Shown here piece by piece: positions 9,133 through 17,017 of a stretch of 64,000 nt of DNA. Where the stretch lies: assembly GCF_004770045.1 (NCBI RefSeq), contig NZ_RQFO01000016.1, positions 1 through 64,000 of the forward strand, read 5' to 3'. This DNA comes from Leptospira montravelensis. Its GTDB lineage: Bacteria > Spirochaetota > Leptospiria > Leptospirales > Leptospiraceae. Under the pieces are notes generated by a model, which was given only the letters and a program-made list of their open reading frames with translations, was not told where the DNA came from and made no database searches. Positions within the stretch are counted from its first letter, which is position 1. The number at the start of each line of letters is the position of its first letter. The position numbers and the translations under genes are program-made.

Positions 9133-10881
9133 TTATCCAAAATTTTGAATTCGATACAAACAGGATTGAGCGATAGCGGCACAATCAATCACATATGCCT
9201 TGCAATCTTTTACCCAAGTTTCTCTAGCTTCAGAATCCTTGATTTTAGAAATGGATTTTTCGTATAACAAACTACAAATGTAACGAGTCATTTGGATCAT
9301 TAGGTTTTCTGCCACAGTTTCTTTTTTTACTTCTTCCTGAATGTTACGCATCACACGAATGGATTCTTCTAAGACTCGTTCTTGTTCTAAAAGAAAGGTG
9401 GAAGGTGATGGAATTTCTGCTTTCAAAGAATTTAGATATTTACGAAAGTTTCCATCTCCAGCCATACCAGCAAGGATGGCACCAGTAGCGATACGAACAT
9501 GGATTTGGCTTGTACCTTCATAAATAGTATTGATACGTGAATCTCTGAACATTCTAGAGATATCGTAATCTTCAGTGTACCCGGCACCACCAAACACTTG
9601 TACTGCTAAATTTGTACATTTATGTCCTTCTTCGGAACTATAATACTTTGCCATTGGTGTGAGTGTGGAGGCAAGTGTGGACCAATATTTTACCTTTTCA
9701 TCTTTTCGGATTTCTCTGTCATCTTTACCAGCTTTTTCCATACGGATTTGGTGGTGTTGGTACATATCAATCACTCGAGCCGTTTCTAAAGTGAGAAGAC
9801 GCATAGCGTTTGTTTCCCGTTTGATTTTATGAATCATCTCTGCCACGGCTGGAATTTCACCAATGGGTTTTCCGAATTGTTTTCTTTCCTGCGCATACTT
9901 TACACATTCAAAATATGCAGCAGCTCCCCCACCACATCCACCGGAAGCACTCACAAGACGCATAAAGTTTGTCATTCCTGCCGTATAACGAGTGAGACCA
10001 AGACCTTCTTCCCCTAAAATTTCCCCATATGTGTTGTCATAAACGATCTCACAAGTAGGAGAAGCATGGATTCCCATCTTTTTTTCGATTCCTGCCACAA
10101 ATACATCTTCACTTTTAACAATAAATACGGAAAGTCCTCTTGCACCACCTTCCGATTTTCCAGTGCGTGCCAAAGTAAGTAGTAAAGCAGGATGGTCACC
10201 CAATCCACAACCTTGGGAGATAAATCGTTTGGTTCCTGTTAAACGGTAACTTCCATCCTCTTGTTTGACTGCAACCGTTCTTACATTATTAAGATCTGAT
10301 CCGTAATCAGGTTCCGTGAGTGACATGGCAAACAAACATTCACCATTGGCAGCCTTTGTGGCATAGGTTTCTACTTGTTCTGGGGTTCCGAAGCGGTCCA
10401 CAATTTGAGCTAAGTTGAGTAAGGTGGTTGTCATACAAAATGCAACATCGGCTCTTGCCATAAGCATTGCATACAAGGCGCCAACAGTTGCTGGGAAGGC
10501 AAGACCACCGGCTTCCCTAGAAAGAGAATATGCCATAAGGCCGGTGTTACGAAATTTTTCGTAGATCTCTATAGTTTCTTTCGGGAAAATCACCTTTCCA
10601 TTGGAATACTTTAGTTCATTCCGATCCATGGTTTGGGATTTTTGAGAGACATCGTTTCCAAAAAAATCTCCCATTGCATCCAAACTGGAAGTGTATAATT
10701 CGAAGGCTTCTTCTTTTGTGGACGGTGCCATTTCATAACGAGGGTTATTTGTTTTTACAAATGTTTGGTGGTCAAAAAAACCTTCCCCTTCGGTTTCTTT
10801 GATGATGGAGTCCCAATCCAAAAGTTGGTTAAAAATTACCTGTAAATCTTCGTCTTCTGAAAAATAGTTATTTGCGATCAT
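9133..10881 (-). CDS. Acyl-CoA dehydrogenase
   Basis: A 582-residue flavoprotein of fatty-acid beta-oxidation that oxidises acyl-CoA to trans-2-enoyl-CoA. Visible landmarks are the FAD/substrate segment CLFAMSLTEPDYGSDL, the middle beta-domain with TGTKRFISQG, and the C-terminal helical domain with QVFGGAGYTEDYDISRMFRDSRI and IYEGTSQIHVRIATGAIL, whose Glu is the usual catalytic base. The length, beyond the ~380 aa classical form, fits the extended AcdA/DUF-tail subgroup with an additional C-terminal helical domain. It lies 10 nt downstream of the 2,4-dienoyl-CoA reductase gene on the same strand, so the two form an operon. Control by the divergent TetR at 13018 is likely. Confidence 0.9.
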   Translation of the reverse strand: MIANNYFSEDEDLQVIFNQLLDWDSIIKETEGEGFFDHQTFVKTNNPRYEMAPSTKEEAFELYTSSLDAMGDFFGNDVSQKSQTMDRNELKYSNGKVIFPKETIEIYEKFRNTGLMAYSLSREAGGLAFPATVGALYAMLMARADVAFCMTTTLLNLAQIVDRFGTPEQVETYATKAANGECLFAMSLTEPDYGSDLNNVRTVAVKQEDGSYRLTGTKRFISQGCGLGDHPALLLTLARTGKSEGGARGLSVFIVKSEDVFVAGIEKKMGIHASPTCEIVYDNTYGEILGEEGLGLTRYTAGMTNFMRLVSASGGCGGGAAAYFECVKYAQERKQFGKPIGEIPAVAEMIHKIKRETNAMRLLTLETARVIDMYQHHQIRMEKAGKDDREIRKDEKVKYWSTLASTLTPMAKYYSSEEGHKCTNLAVQVFGGAGYTEDYDISRMFRDSRINTIYEGTSQIHVRIATGAILAGMAGDGNFRKYLNSLKAEIPSPSTFLLEQERVLEESIRVMRNIQEEVKKETVAENLMIQMTRYICSLLYEKSISKIKDSEARETWVKDCKAYVIDCAAIAQSCLYRIQNFG

Positions 10882-10891
10882 ATTTTATCTC

Positions 10892-12889
10892 CTAATGAAT
10901 GCTATGCGCAGCTTCTAAACCTTCTAAAAATGCCTTTTTGGCATCAATATTCCTTGGATCTTTTGCCCCACCAATCACGATGGTTTGTTTGTTTGGGTAT
11001 TTGGATTGGTATTCTTCTAAAACAGAAGATTCCTTTTCCTGACCAACACACAAAATTAGAGAATCACAAGGATACAAAAATTCCTCTCCGTTTTTTAATT
11101 CTACTTTTAAACCCTCTTTTGTGACCTCTTTGTATGTGAGTCCATGATAGAACTCAACTCCCACAGACTCTAACTCTTGTTTGAGGGCCCAAAATGTTGT
11201 TGGTCCAAGCCCTGCTCCGTGTTTTCCATTTCTTCGAAACACAGCTACATCCCGGTGTGCTTTTTCCTTCTGAACTCCCGCATTGGTAAAAGAGCTGATA
11301 TTGTATTTTTTATCATATGAAATTAAAGTAGGATCTTCCTCTTCTGTCAACCTGTGAGCTACATCCACTCCAATCCCTCCTCCACCAATCACGGCAACAC
11401 GTTTGCCTGGTTTGAATTTTCCCGTAAGATACTCAGTATAATTTCCAAACGGAAGATTTTCTAGTCCTTTTAATGAAAACTCACGCGGTTTTACACCACT
11501 TGCAAAAATCGTAACATCGGGATTTTCTGTTTCTAACAATGTTAAGGTTGCATCTGTATTCAAACGAATGTCTACACCAAGTGCCGGAAGTTCATTGGTA
11601 AAATAACGAATGGTTTCTTTAAACTCTGACTTACCTGGAATGTTGGATGCCAGTTGGAATTGTCCACCAAGGACTTTTGCTTTTTCTACTAAAGTGACTT
11701 TATGTCCAAGACTGGCACTGGCTCGTGCTGCTTCGAGGCCCGCAGGTCCCGTTCCAATCACTAGAACTTTTTTTGGATCCTTTGTTTTCGGTTTCGAATA
11801 TTCTAATTCGTGTACGGCCTCTGGATTTACGATACAAGATACAAATTTTTCTTGGAAAGCATGATCAAGACAAGCTTGGTTACAAGCCACACAAGTGTTG
11901 ATTCGTTCCGACATTCCCTCTTGGAATTTTTTTACGATGGCTGGATCAGCAAGGAATGGCCTTGCCATAGAAATGATATCGGCTCTGTTTTCATCAAAAA
12001 CTCTTTGCATGGTAATCGGATCATTGACACGGTTGGAAGCAATGATAGGAACACCAGGTGTATTTTCTTTGATCCGACTGGCGATAGAAACCCAAGCTCC
12101 TCTTGGAACCAGTTGGCTTATGGTTGGGATTCTTGATTCATGCCAACCAATGCCGATGTTAAGTGCAGAGACTTGTTCATCTCGTAAAACTTGTGCTAGC
12201 TGAATTACTTCCTCAAAACTTGGATTCCCAGGGATAAGGTCAATTCCCGACATTCGAAAGATTACAGGAAAACCTTCGGGTAATTGTTTTTTTACGGCAC
12301 GGAGGACTTCTATGGATAAGTTCATCCTTCTTTTGGCATCTCCACCAAAATAATCATCTCTTTGGTTTGTCACTGCTGAAAAAAACTGATTTAAGAGATA
12401 ACCTTCGCTTCCCATAATTTCGACGGCACCAAACCCCGATTCCCTTGCCAGTTTTGCAGCAAGTCCGAAGTCTTCGATGGTTATCCAACACTCCTCTTCT
12501 GTAAGGGCTTTTGGCACATAACGATTGATTGGTGCACGAATGGCCGAAGGTGCCACACAATTTCTGTCTGCGGCATAACGACCTGCATGAAAAAGTTGGG
12601 CACACATGGTTCCTTTGCCATAAAGAAGTTCGTTCATACGTTTTAACTCTTTGGCATGGTCTGGATTTTGGATGTTAAAAAAAGTACGAGATCCTTTTCC
12701 TTCCTCATTCACACTGATCCCACCAGTCACAATGAGAGAAACTCCCCCCTCAAAACGTTTGCCATAAAAGGCAGCCATTCTTTCGGCAGTGCCGGTTTCT
12801 CCTTCCACACCCAGGTGCATGGATCCCATAATAAAACGATTGGGGAGTGTTAAGTTTCCAATGGAAATAGGTGAAAATGCTGTATTCAT
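10892..12889 (-). CDS. fadH: NADPH-dependent 2,4-dienoyl-CoA reductase
   Basis: A 665-residue multidomain enzyme needed to degrade unsaturated fatty acids with even-positioned double bonds. The N-terminal old-yellow-enzyme TIM barrel (about 1-330) starts FSPISIGNLTLPNRFIMGSM. The 4Fe-4S ligands appear as C-x2-C-x3-C-x11-C in the stretch beginning CVACNQACLDH. The C-terminal flavin/NADPH halves carry VLVIGTGPAGLEAARASASLGH and VAVIGGGGIGVDVAHRL. The length matches E. coli FadH (about 670 aa). It is the first gene of an operon with an acyl-CoA dehydrogenase. Its promoter region holds two palindromes shared with the divergent TetR gene. Confidence 0.92.
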   Translation of the reverse strand: MNTAFSPISIGNLTLPNRFIMGSMHLGVEGETGTAERMAAFYGKRFEGGVSLIVTGGISVNEEGKGSRTFFNIQNPDHAKELKRMNELLYGKGTMCAQLFHAGRYAADRNCVAPSAIRAPINRYVPKALTEEECWITIEDFGLAAKLARESGFGAVEIMGSEGYLLNQFFSAVTNQRDDYFGGDAKRRMNLSIEVLRAVKKQLPEGFPVIFRMSGIDLIPGNPSFEEVIQLAQVLRDEQVSALNIGIGWHESRIPTISQLVPRGAWVSIASRIKENTPGVPIIASNRVNDPITMQRVFDENRADIISMARPFLADPAIVKKFQEGMSERINTCVACNQACLDHAFQEKFVSCIVNPEAVHELEYSKPKTKDPKKVLVIGTGPAGLEAARASASLGHKVTLVEKAKVLGGQFQLASNIPGKSEFKETIRYFTNELPALGVDIRLNTDATLTLLETENPDVTIFASGVKPREFSLKGLENLPFGNYTEYLTGKFKPGKRVAVIGGGGIGVDVAHRLTEEEDPTLISYDKKYNISSFTNAGVQKEKAHRDVAVFRRNGKHGAGLGPTTFWALKQELESVGVEFYHGLTYKEVTKEGLKVELKNGEEFLYPCDSLILCVGQEKESSVLEEYQSKYPNKQTIVIGGAKDPRNIDAKKAFLEGLEAAHSIH

Positions 12890-12919
12890 ACTCGTAAAAA
12901 ATCCTTAAATCCGAATAAT

Positions 12920-12932
12920 TTACCATTGGTAA
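12920..12932. promoter_or_regulatory. Palindromic operator 1 of the fadH/TetR divergon
   Basis: TTACCATTGGTAA is a perfect 6-1-6 palindrome, 31 bp before the fadH start. It shares the TTACC/GGTAA half-sites with the second palindrome at 12961, so both are probably bound by the same regulator. Confidence 0.65.
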
Positions 12933-12960
12933 TATTTTATTCAACTTAGGCAAGCCGTAA

Positions 12961-12977
12961 AATTACCACCGGTAATT
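12961..12977. promoter_or_regulatory. Palindromic operator 2 of the fadH/TetR divergon
   Basis: AATTACCACCGGTAATT is a perfect 7-3-7 palindrome, 41 bp before the start of the TetR gene at 13018. It uses the same TTACC/GGTAA half-site as the site at 12920, with a wider spacer. Confidence 0.65.
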
Positions 12978-13017
12978 AACACTAGTCACTAAAAGACTGA
13001 AACGTAGAATTGGGGAA

Positions 13018-13674
13018 ATGGCGGTTTCGAAAAAAAAATCCTTACCAAAGAAAACAAAGACAGTGGGTCGCCCTTCCAAAGATAAAGGAGTGAATGTAAA
13101 AGATGCCCTCATCCAAGCAGGTGTGGAACTTTTAGAAAATACTTCTTTAGAAGATATATCACTTCGCAAGGTTGCGGCACATGCCGGTGTGAGTCATGTC
13201 GCAAGTTACCATCATTTTGAAAACAAACATGCCTTATTTGCTGCGATTGCCGAGATCGGTTTTCAAAAGTATTTTGAAACCTACCAAAACGAATTACAAA
13301 AAACAGATAAAGATTTTAAGGGCAGATACCTAGCTCTTGGTTGGACCTACTTCCAATTTATTATGGCCAATAGACAGTTCGCAAGAATCATGTTTGGTGG
13401 GACAGGAGTGGATGTAAAAACCCATCCCAAATTACTTGCAGTTTCCAGAAGAACCTATCGCCAGTTACACGAAATCATCCGAATGGGACAAAACCTAGGT
13501 CATTTAGAAAAAGGAAATACTAGAGAAAAAACCTTAGCCTCTTGGGCAATGATTCATGGTATTGCTATGTTATTTCTGGAAGGTCGTTTGCAGATGAAAA
13601 ACGATCTAAAAGAAATGGAAAAATTTATCCAAACAGTAACAGAATACGCCTACGTTGGAATGAAGTCTGTATAA
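13018..13674 (+). CDS. TetR/AcrR-family repressor, probable regulator of fadH operon
   Basis: A 218-residue protein. It has a Lys-rich N-terminal tail (SKKKSLPKKTKTVGRPSKDK), a TetR HTH at about 38-80 (SLEDISLRKVAAHAGVSHVA then SYHHFENKHALFAAI), and a ligand-binding C-terminal domain with WTYFQFIMANRQFARIMFGG, the pattern of the TetR WHG-type C-terminus. It is divergent from the fadH-acyl-CoA dehydrogenase operon, and the 128-bp gap contains two related palindromes. By analogy with FadR/PsrA-type TetR regulators I infer that acyl-CoA or a fatty acid relieves repression. This has not been demonstrated for this protein. Confidence 0.88.
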   Translation: MAVSKKKSLPKKTKTVGRPSKDKGVNVKDALIQAGVELLENTSLEDISLRKVAAHAGVSHVASYHHFENKHALFAAIAEIGFQKYFETYQNELQKTDKDFKGRYLALGWTYFQFIMANRQFARIMFGGTGVDVKTHPKLLAVSRRTYRQLHEIIRMGQNLGHLEKGNTREKTLASWAMIHGIAMLFLEGRLQMKNDLKEMEKFIQTVTEYAYVGMKSV

Positions 13675-13698
13675 CCCGAAACTTTCAGGATCAATTTC

Positions 13699-14358
13699 CT
13701 ATTTCGGTTTGCAGATTTCTGGTAAGTAGTTTTTTAAATACGATATGGTTGCTTTTTTTGTTTCTCCCACCATCCAAGGAGTAAAATCCCCGTAGGTCCT
13801 GTAAGAGAGTTTTAATAAAGAGTCTGCAATCGAAAACGCAATACCAAAGATTTGATCCGCTTGGTCTAATTCTGGCAGTTCGAACCGATCCATGAGCCCG
13901 AGTTTTGCTAGGTTTGCTAGTTTTGCATCTAATTCTTGACCTACTTGGCGCATCTCCGGGTTACTCATCCTATAACCGTAAATCAAACGAGGGAATGCAA
14001 TTTCCTTATTGGTCACTTCTACGGCCACATCGATAGAACGTTCAATATGCTTTTCCCAACTAACAAAGGTTTCACGTTTCAACAAAAGTGATTTTTCAAT
14101 CAAACTTTCTGAATGTAACAATCTGATTCCATGAAATATGGCTTCTACATTAGGAAAAAAATGATAGGCAGAAGGCCTTGGGATATTCGCTTCTTTACAG
14201 ATATCAGCAAAACTAATCTCTTCAGGAGATTTCTCGCGAAGAAATTCTAAGGCAATGGTCAAAAGTCTTGTGCGCCTATTTCTACCTTGTTTGCTAGTGA
14301 ATTTAAAAGGCCTTGAAGCAAGGTCAGGGGATAAGGATGCGTCTACCAATTTATCCAT
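13699..14358 (-). CDS. TetR/AcrR-family transcriptional regulator
   Basis: A 219-residue protein with a basic N-terminus (RPFKFTSKQGRNRRTRL) and a TetR HTH at about 30-80 (FLREKSPEEISFADICKEANI followed by SAYHFFPNVEAIFHGI). The C-terminal helical domain is not assignable to a known ligand class. It lies directly downstream of the ceramidase gene on the same strand, with a terminator-like hairpin between them. It is the nearest regulator to the twin ATCGACA-TGTCGAT palindromes at 16736 and 16948, and is therefore a candidate regulator of the sphingolipid enzymes (inference). No copy of that palindrome is seen in front of its own start. Confidence 0.85.
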   Translation of the reverse strand: MDKLVDASLSPDLASRPFKFTSKQGRNRRTRLLTIALEFLREKSPEEISFADICKEANIPRPSAYHFFPNVEAIFHGIRLLHSESLIEKSLLLKRETFVSWEKHIERSIDVAVEVTNKEIAFPRLIYGYRMSNPEMRQVGQELDAKLANLAKLGLMDRFELPELDQADQIFGIAFSIADSLLKLSYRTYGDFTPWMVGETKKATISYLKNYLPEICKPK

Positions 14359-14410
14359 ACTACGAGCCTTCTAGAAAATCATCCCTAGTCAATCCCGTTG
14401 CAAAGAAAAT

Positions 14411-14434
14411 ACCTGACCTTTTTTAAGGCCAGGT
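14411..14434 (-). terminator. Terminator hairpin of the ceramidase gene
   Basis: ACCTGACCTT-TTTT-AAGGCCAGGT forms a 10-bp stem with one mismatch. On the minus strand it is followed by ATTTTCTTTG. It lies about 20 bases past the ceramidase stop codon. Confidence 0.6.
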
Positions 14435-14451
14435 GAGTGATAGTTCAGATT

Positions 14452-16605
14452 TTACTGTACGGTGAATTGATTTGTGACTCCTTGGTAAGCAGAGATGGCT
14501 CCAGTCCATCCTGATTTCCAATGGCCCCTGTGGCGGATTCGATAAGTTCCGGATGGGAAGGAAGATGTTTTCCAGGAAACATTGATTTTGGAATAAGCAA
14601 TTCCATCCCTTTGCCACTTGTAAGTGGTAGATGGATCGTAATCCCTTGCTACCACCGTCCAAGAAGATCCATTTTGTTTTTCCACATCCACAAAACTGCT
14701 ACCGATGAGCATATTGTTTTTAGGATGAGCTCCCCAAAATACAACATTCACTGTGGCCCCACTGCTATAGGAGGCTGCGGGCTGTGTCACAACATTTCCA
14801 AAACTTTTAAAGAGAGGGACATCATCAAATACAACTCCCGTTTGAAAAGTAGCTTGGTAATTTGTTAGGTCTGGTGGAGTAGGACCCGCAGGTGAACTTG
14901 CACCGCTTCGCATAGCACTTGCTAGTTTACCAAATTCTTGTTCGTATCCTAGTAAAGTATTCGGTCCAAATTGTGTAGATGCACCTTCATACTGTTGTGA
15001 AGAATACTCTTCTCTTGTTGTGAGATACGAAGTATAAGAATTGGAAAGTCCAGCAATCACAGTATAATCGTTTTCCAAAACATTTTTCACAAGAGAACGA
15101 AGCCTTCTGCCTGCCATAGTGGATACTTCTGCAGGAATGGCAAGGATCGCTAAGTTTCCAATTTTAATGATCTGCATAGGAATCACTGGAGGAGTCCACG
15201 GATTTCCATCAAAACTGGCAACACCAGTAGGAATCAAGACTGGTTTTTCAGCATGGCAAAGTTTATAGGCTTCACTGACAGAAGTTGGCCATAAAACACC
15301 GAGAAATCCGCCAAGGAAACTGGCTTTAAATGCATCGGCAGTATTCGTATTCCAATCGAGGGAATCTACTGTGGTTCCTTCATCAAAAAAATCAACAGAC
15401 ACAGCGTTGTCTTCCACACTACCGGCAGAAAAAGATGCTCCCATTCCCGCAGGACAAGTAGTGGTTCCTATACTACTGATATACAAATTGGAGAAGTTAA
15501 CATAGGTATGACGAAAGTCAACAGGACCAGTCACTGGAGTATTAGCCGAGGTATAAAGAGACTGAGCTTTATTAAACTGTTTTTCTGCTATGATATTTTG
15601 GCGCGCATAATCATTCACACCATCAGCGGGACCCCAAAGGTTTGGTGTCACATCGCCTGCATTCGATTGGGCAAAAGCTGCCACAAAGGTTTGGTTGGAC
15701 GAATAATTGGCTCCTTTGGATTTTTCAAATAAATAAGAGGCAAGCCCCTTATTATCACCACCAATCAATTTATTGGTTGGACCCACGTTGGTGGGATGTA
15801 CCGCAAACCAGTTAACCATTCCAAGTTCTCTACCGTCGGCAGAAACTAACTTTAGCAATGTCATTGTTTGGTCAACATTCGATGCATAGTAATTTCTTTC
15901 GCTGATTGGGTTTTTATCATAAGCAACAGGCGAGCGATTCTTGCTAGCATCTGTTAGGTTTCCTTGGTTGATGTAAACATTTCCTGGAACCAAGTTTTGG
16001 TGAGCTAATTTGATCGAACGATAAATTCCATCCACAATCACATCATAATTTTCTTTAATAAAACCAGCAGTGGTGGCATTGTATAAAAAATAATGCGAAT
16101 ACCCACCAGGACCGCTATGCGTATGTGTGGCAGACAATAAAACATTGGCTTCGTTGTAATATGGTGAAAGTTCAGAATCCAAAGCAATTTTTTTACTCAC
16201 CGCTTGTTTGATGGATTGGAAAATCATTCCTAAGTCAGCGCTGACAAATACAACTCGTTTGGATGAATCTCCAATGATATAGGCCCTTGACCAAAGGCGC
16301 ATATAAATCCCTTCTGTCTTTTGTGCACTTTCTGCAAATCCCATCATCCCTACTTCTGCTGCCGGGCCTGTGATGTCATAAATTCCCGCACCGACTAAAT
16401 AGGGCGATGAACCAAGCGATGGTGCTATTGCTCGACTCACTCCAGACGAGCTTACCAAATCTGACTGGGAACTATCAGTGGTTCCTGTGTTCACGAGTCC
16501 AAGGATGGGTGATGGGGATGGTTTCTGGTCAGAACAATGTAATACCAGAAAACTACAAACAATGGTAAAACCCAAGCGCACTCGGGATTCTCTTTTGGAA
16601 TTCAT
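14452..16605 (-). CDS. Neutral ceramidase-like lipoprotein
   Basis: A 717-residue exported enzyme with a lipoprotein-type signal (GFTIVCSFLVLHCSDQ; Cys at about 24). The family signature is clear: VGAGIYDITGPAAEVGMMGFAE near residue 70, RAYIIGD, then the active-site block LLSATHTHSGPGGYSHY at about 157, which in neutral/alkaline ceramidases carries the zinc ligands and nucleophilic Ser. GAHPKNNML and the C-terminal beta-sandwich YRIRHRGHWKSG match the immunoglobulin-like C-terminal domain. The reaction is ceramide to sphingosine plus fatty acid. Length agrees with bacterial neutral ceramidases (about 650-750 aa). It is divergent from a GH5 endoglycoceramidase-like gene, which supports a joint role in sphingolipid breakdown at the cell surface or periplasm. 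Confidence 0.88.
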   Translation of the reverse strand: MNSKRESRVRLGFTIVCSFLVLHCSDQKPSPSPILGLVNTGTTDSSQSDLVSSSGVSRAIAPSLGSSPYLVGAGIYDITGPAAEVGMMGFAESAQKTEGIYMRLWSRAYIIGDSSKRVVFVSADLGMIFQSIKQAVSKKIALDSELSPYYNEANVLLSATHTHSGPGGYSHYFLYNATTAGFIKENYDVIVDGIYRSIKLAHQNLVPGNVYINQGNLTDASKNRSPVAYDKNPISERNYYASNVDQTMTLLKLVSADGRELGMVNWFAVHPTNVGPTNKLIGGDNKGLASYLFEKSKGANYSSNQTFVAAFAQSNAGDVTPNLWGPADGVNDYARQNIIAEKQFNKAQSLYTSANTPVTGPVDFRHTYVNFSNLYISSIGTTTCPAGMGASFSAGSVEDNAVSVDFFDEGTTVDSLDWNTNTADAFKASFLGGFLGVLWPTSVSEAYKLCHAEKPVLIPTGVASFDGNPWTPPVIPMQIIKIGNLAILAIPAEVSTMAGRRLRSLVKNVLENDYTVIAGLSNSYTSYLTTREEYSSQQYEGASTQFGPNTLLGYEQEFGKLASAMRSGASSPAGPTPPDLTNYQATFQTGVVFDDVPLFKSFGNVVTQPAASYSSGATVNVVFWGAHPKNNMLIGSSFVDVEKQNGSSWTVVARDYDPSTTYKWQRDGIAYSKINVSWKTSSFPSGTYRIRHRGHWKSGWTGAISAYQGVTNQFTVQ

Positions 16606-16735
16606 ATACTTTCTCCGAATCTAAATTTCTAAATAAAACGGTTTTTCGCTTAGGTTTTGCGACTTACATAGGATAGGTCCAAAACCAAATTCGGTTTATA
16701 AGTCTAAACAGTGTTAAAAATATGGCAAGAAATTT

Positions 16736-16753
16736 AATCGACATATGTCGATT
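16736..16753. promoter_or_regulatory. Palindromic operator A between ceramidase and endoglycoceramidase genes
   Basis: AATCGACATATGTCGATT is an 18-bp perfect palindrome. It shares the half-site ATCGACA/TGTCGAT with the palindrome at 16948. It lies 130 bp upstream of the ceramidase start. Confidence 0.75.
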
Positions 16754-16947
16754 TTTATAGACCAGTGTTCAGGATTTCACTACAAAGAAAGGGGATTCTA
16801 CCCATTTAAAGGACAAATTTCTTGGATTCAATGATTCAATCTTCGTAAAGCACTCCATTTCCGACCCGCCAACTCGCCTCTTTTCAAATTTTCCGAATCA
16901 GTTAAGAACCATTTTCATATTTATGGTAAATTAGTGTCATTTTTTTA

Positions 16948-16963
16948 ATCGACAATTGTCGAT
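16948..16963. promoter_or_regulatory. Palindromic operator B between ceramidase and endoglycoceramidase genes
   Basis: ATCGACAATTGTCGAT is a 16-bp perfect palindrome that differs from site A only in the two central bases. It lies 54 bp upstream of the endoglycoceramidase start. The centres of the two sites are about 211 bp apart, close to 20 helical turns. Confidence 0.75.
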
Positions 16964-17017
16964 CATCCTGGCCCAACTGACCAAATCCATTCGAAAAGGA
17001 ATGCGAATCGAGGAACT

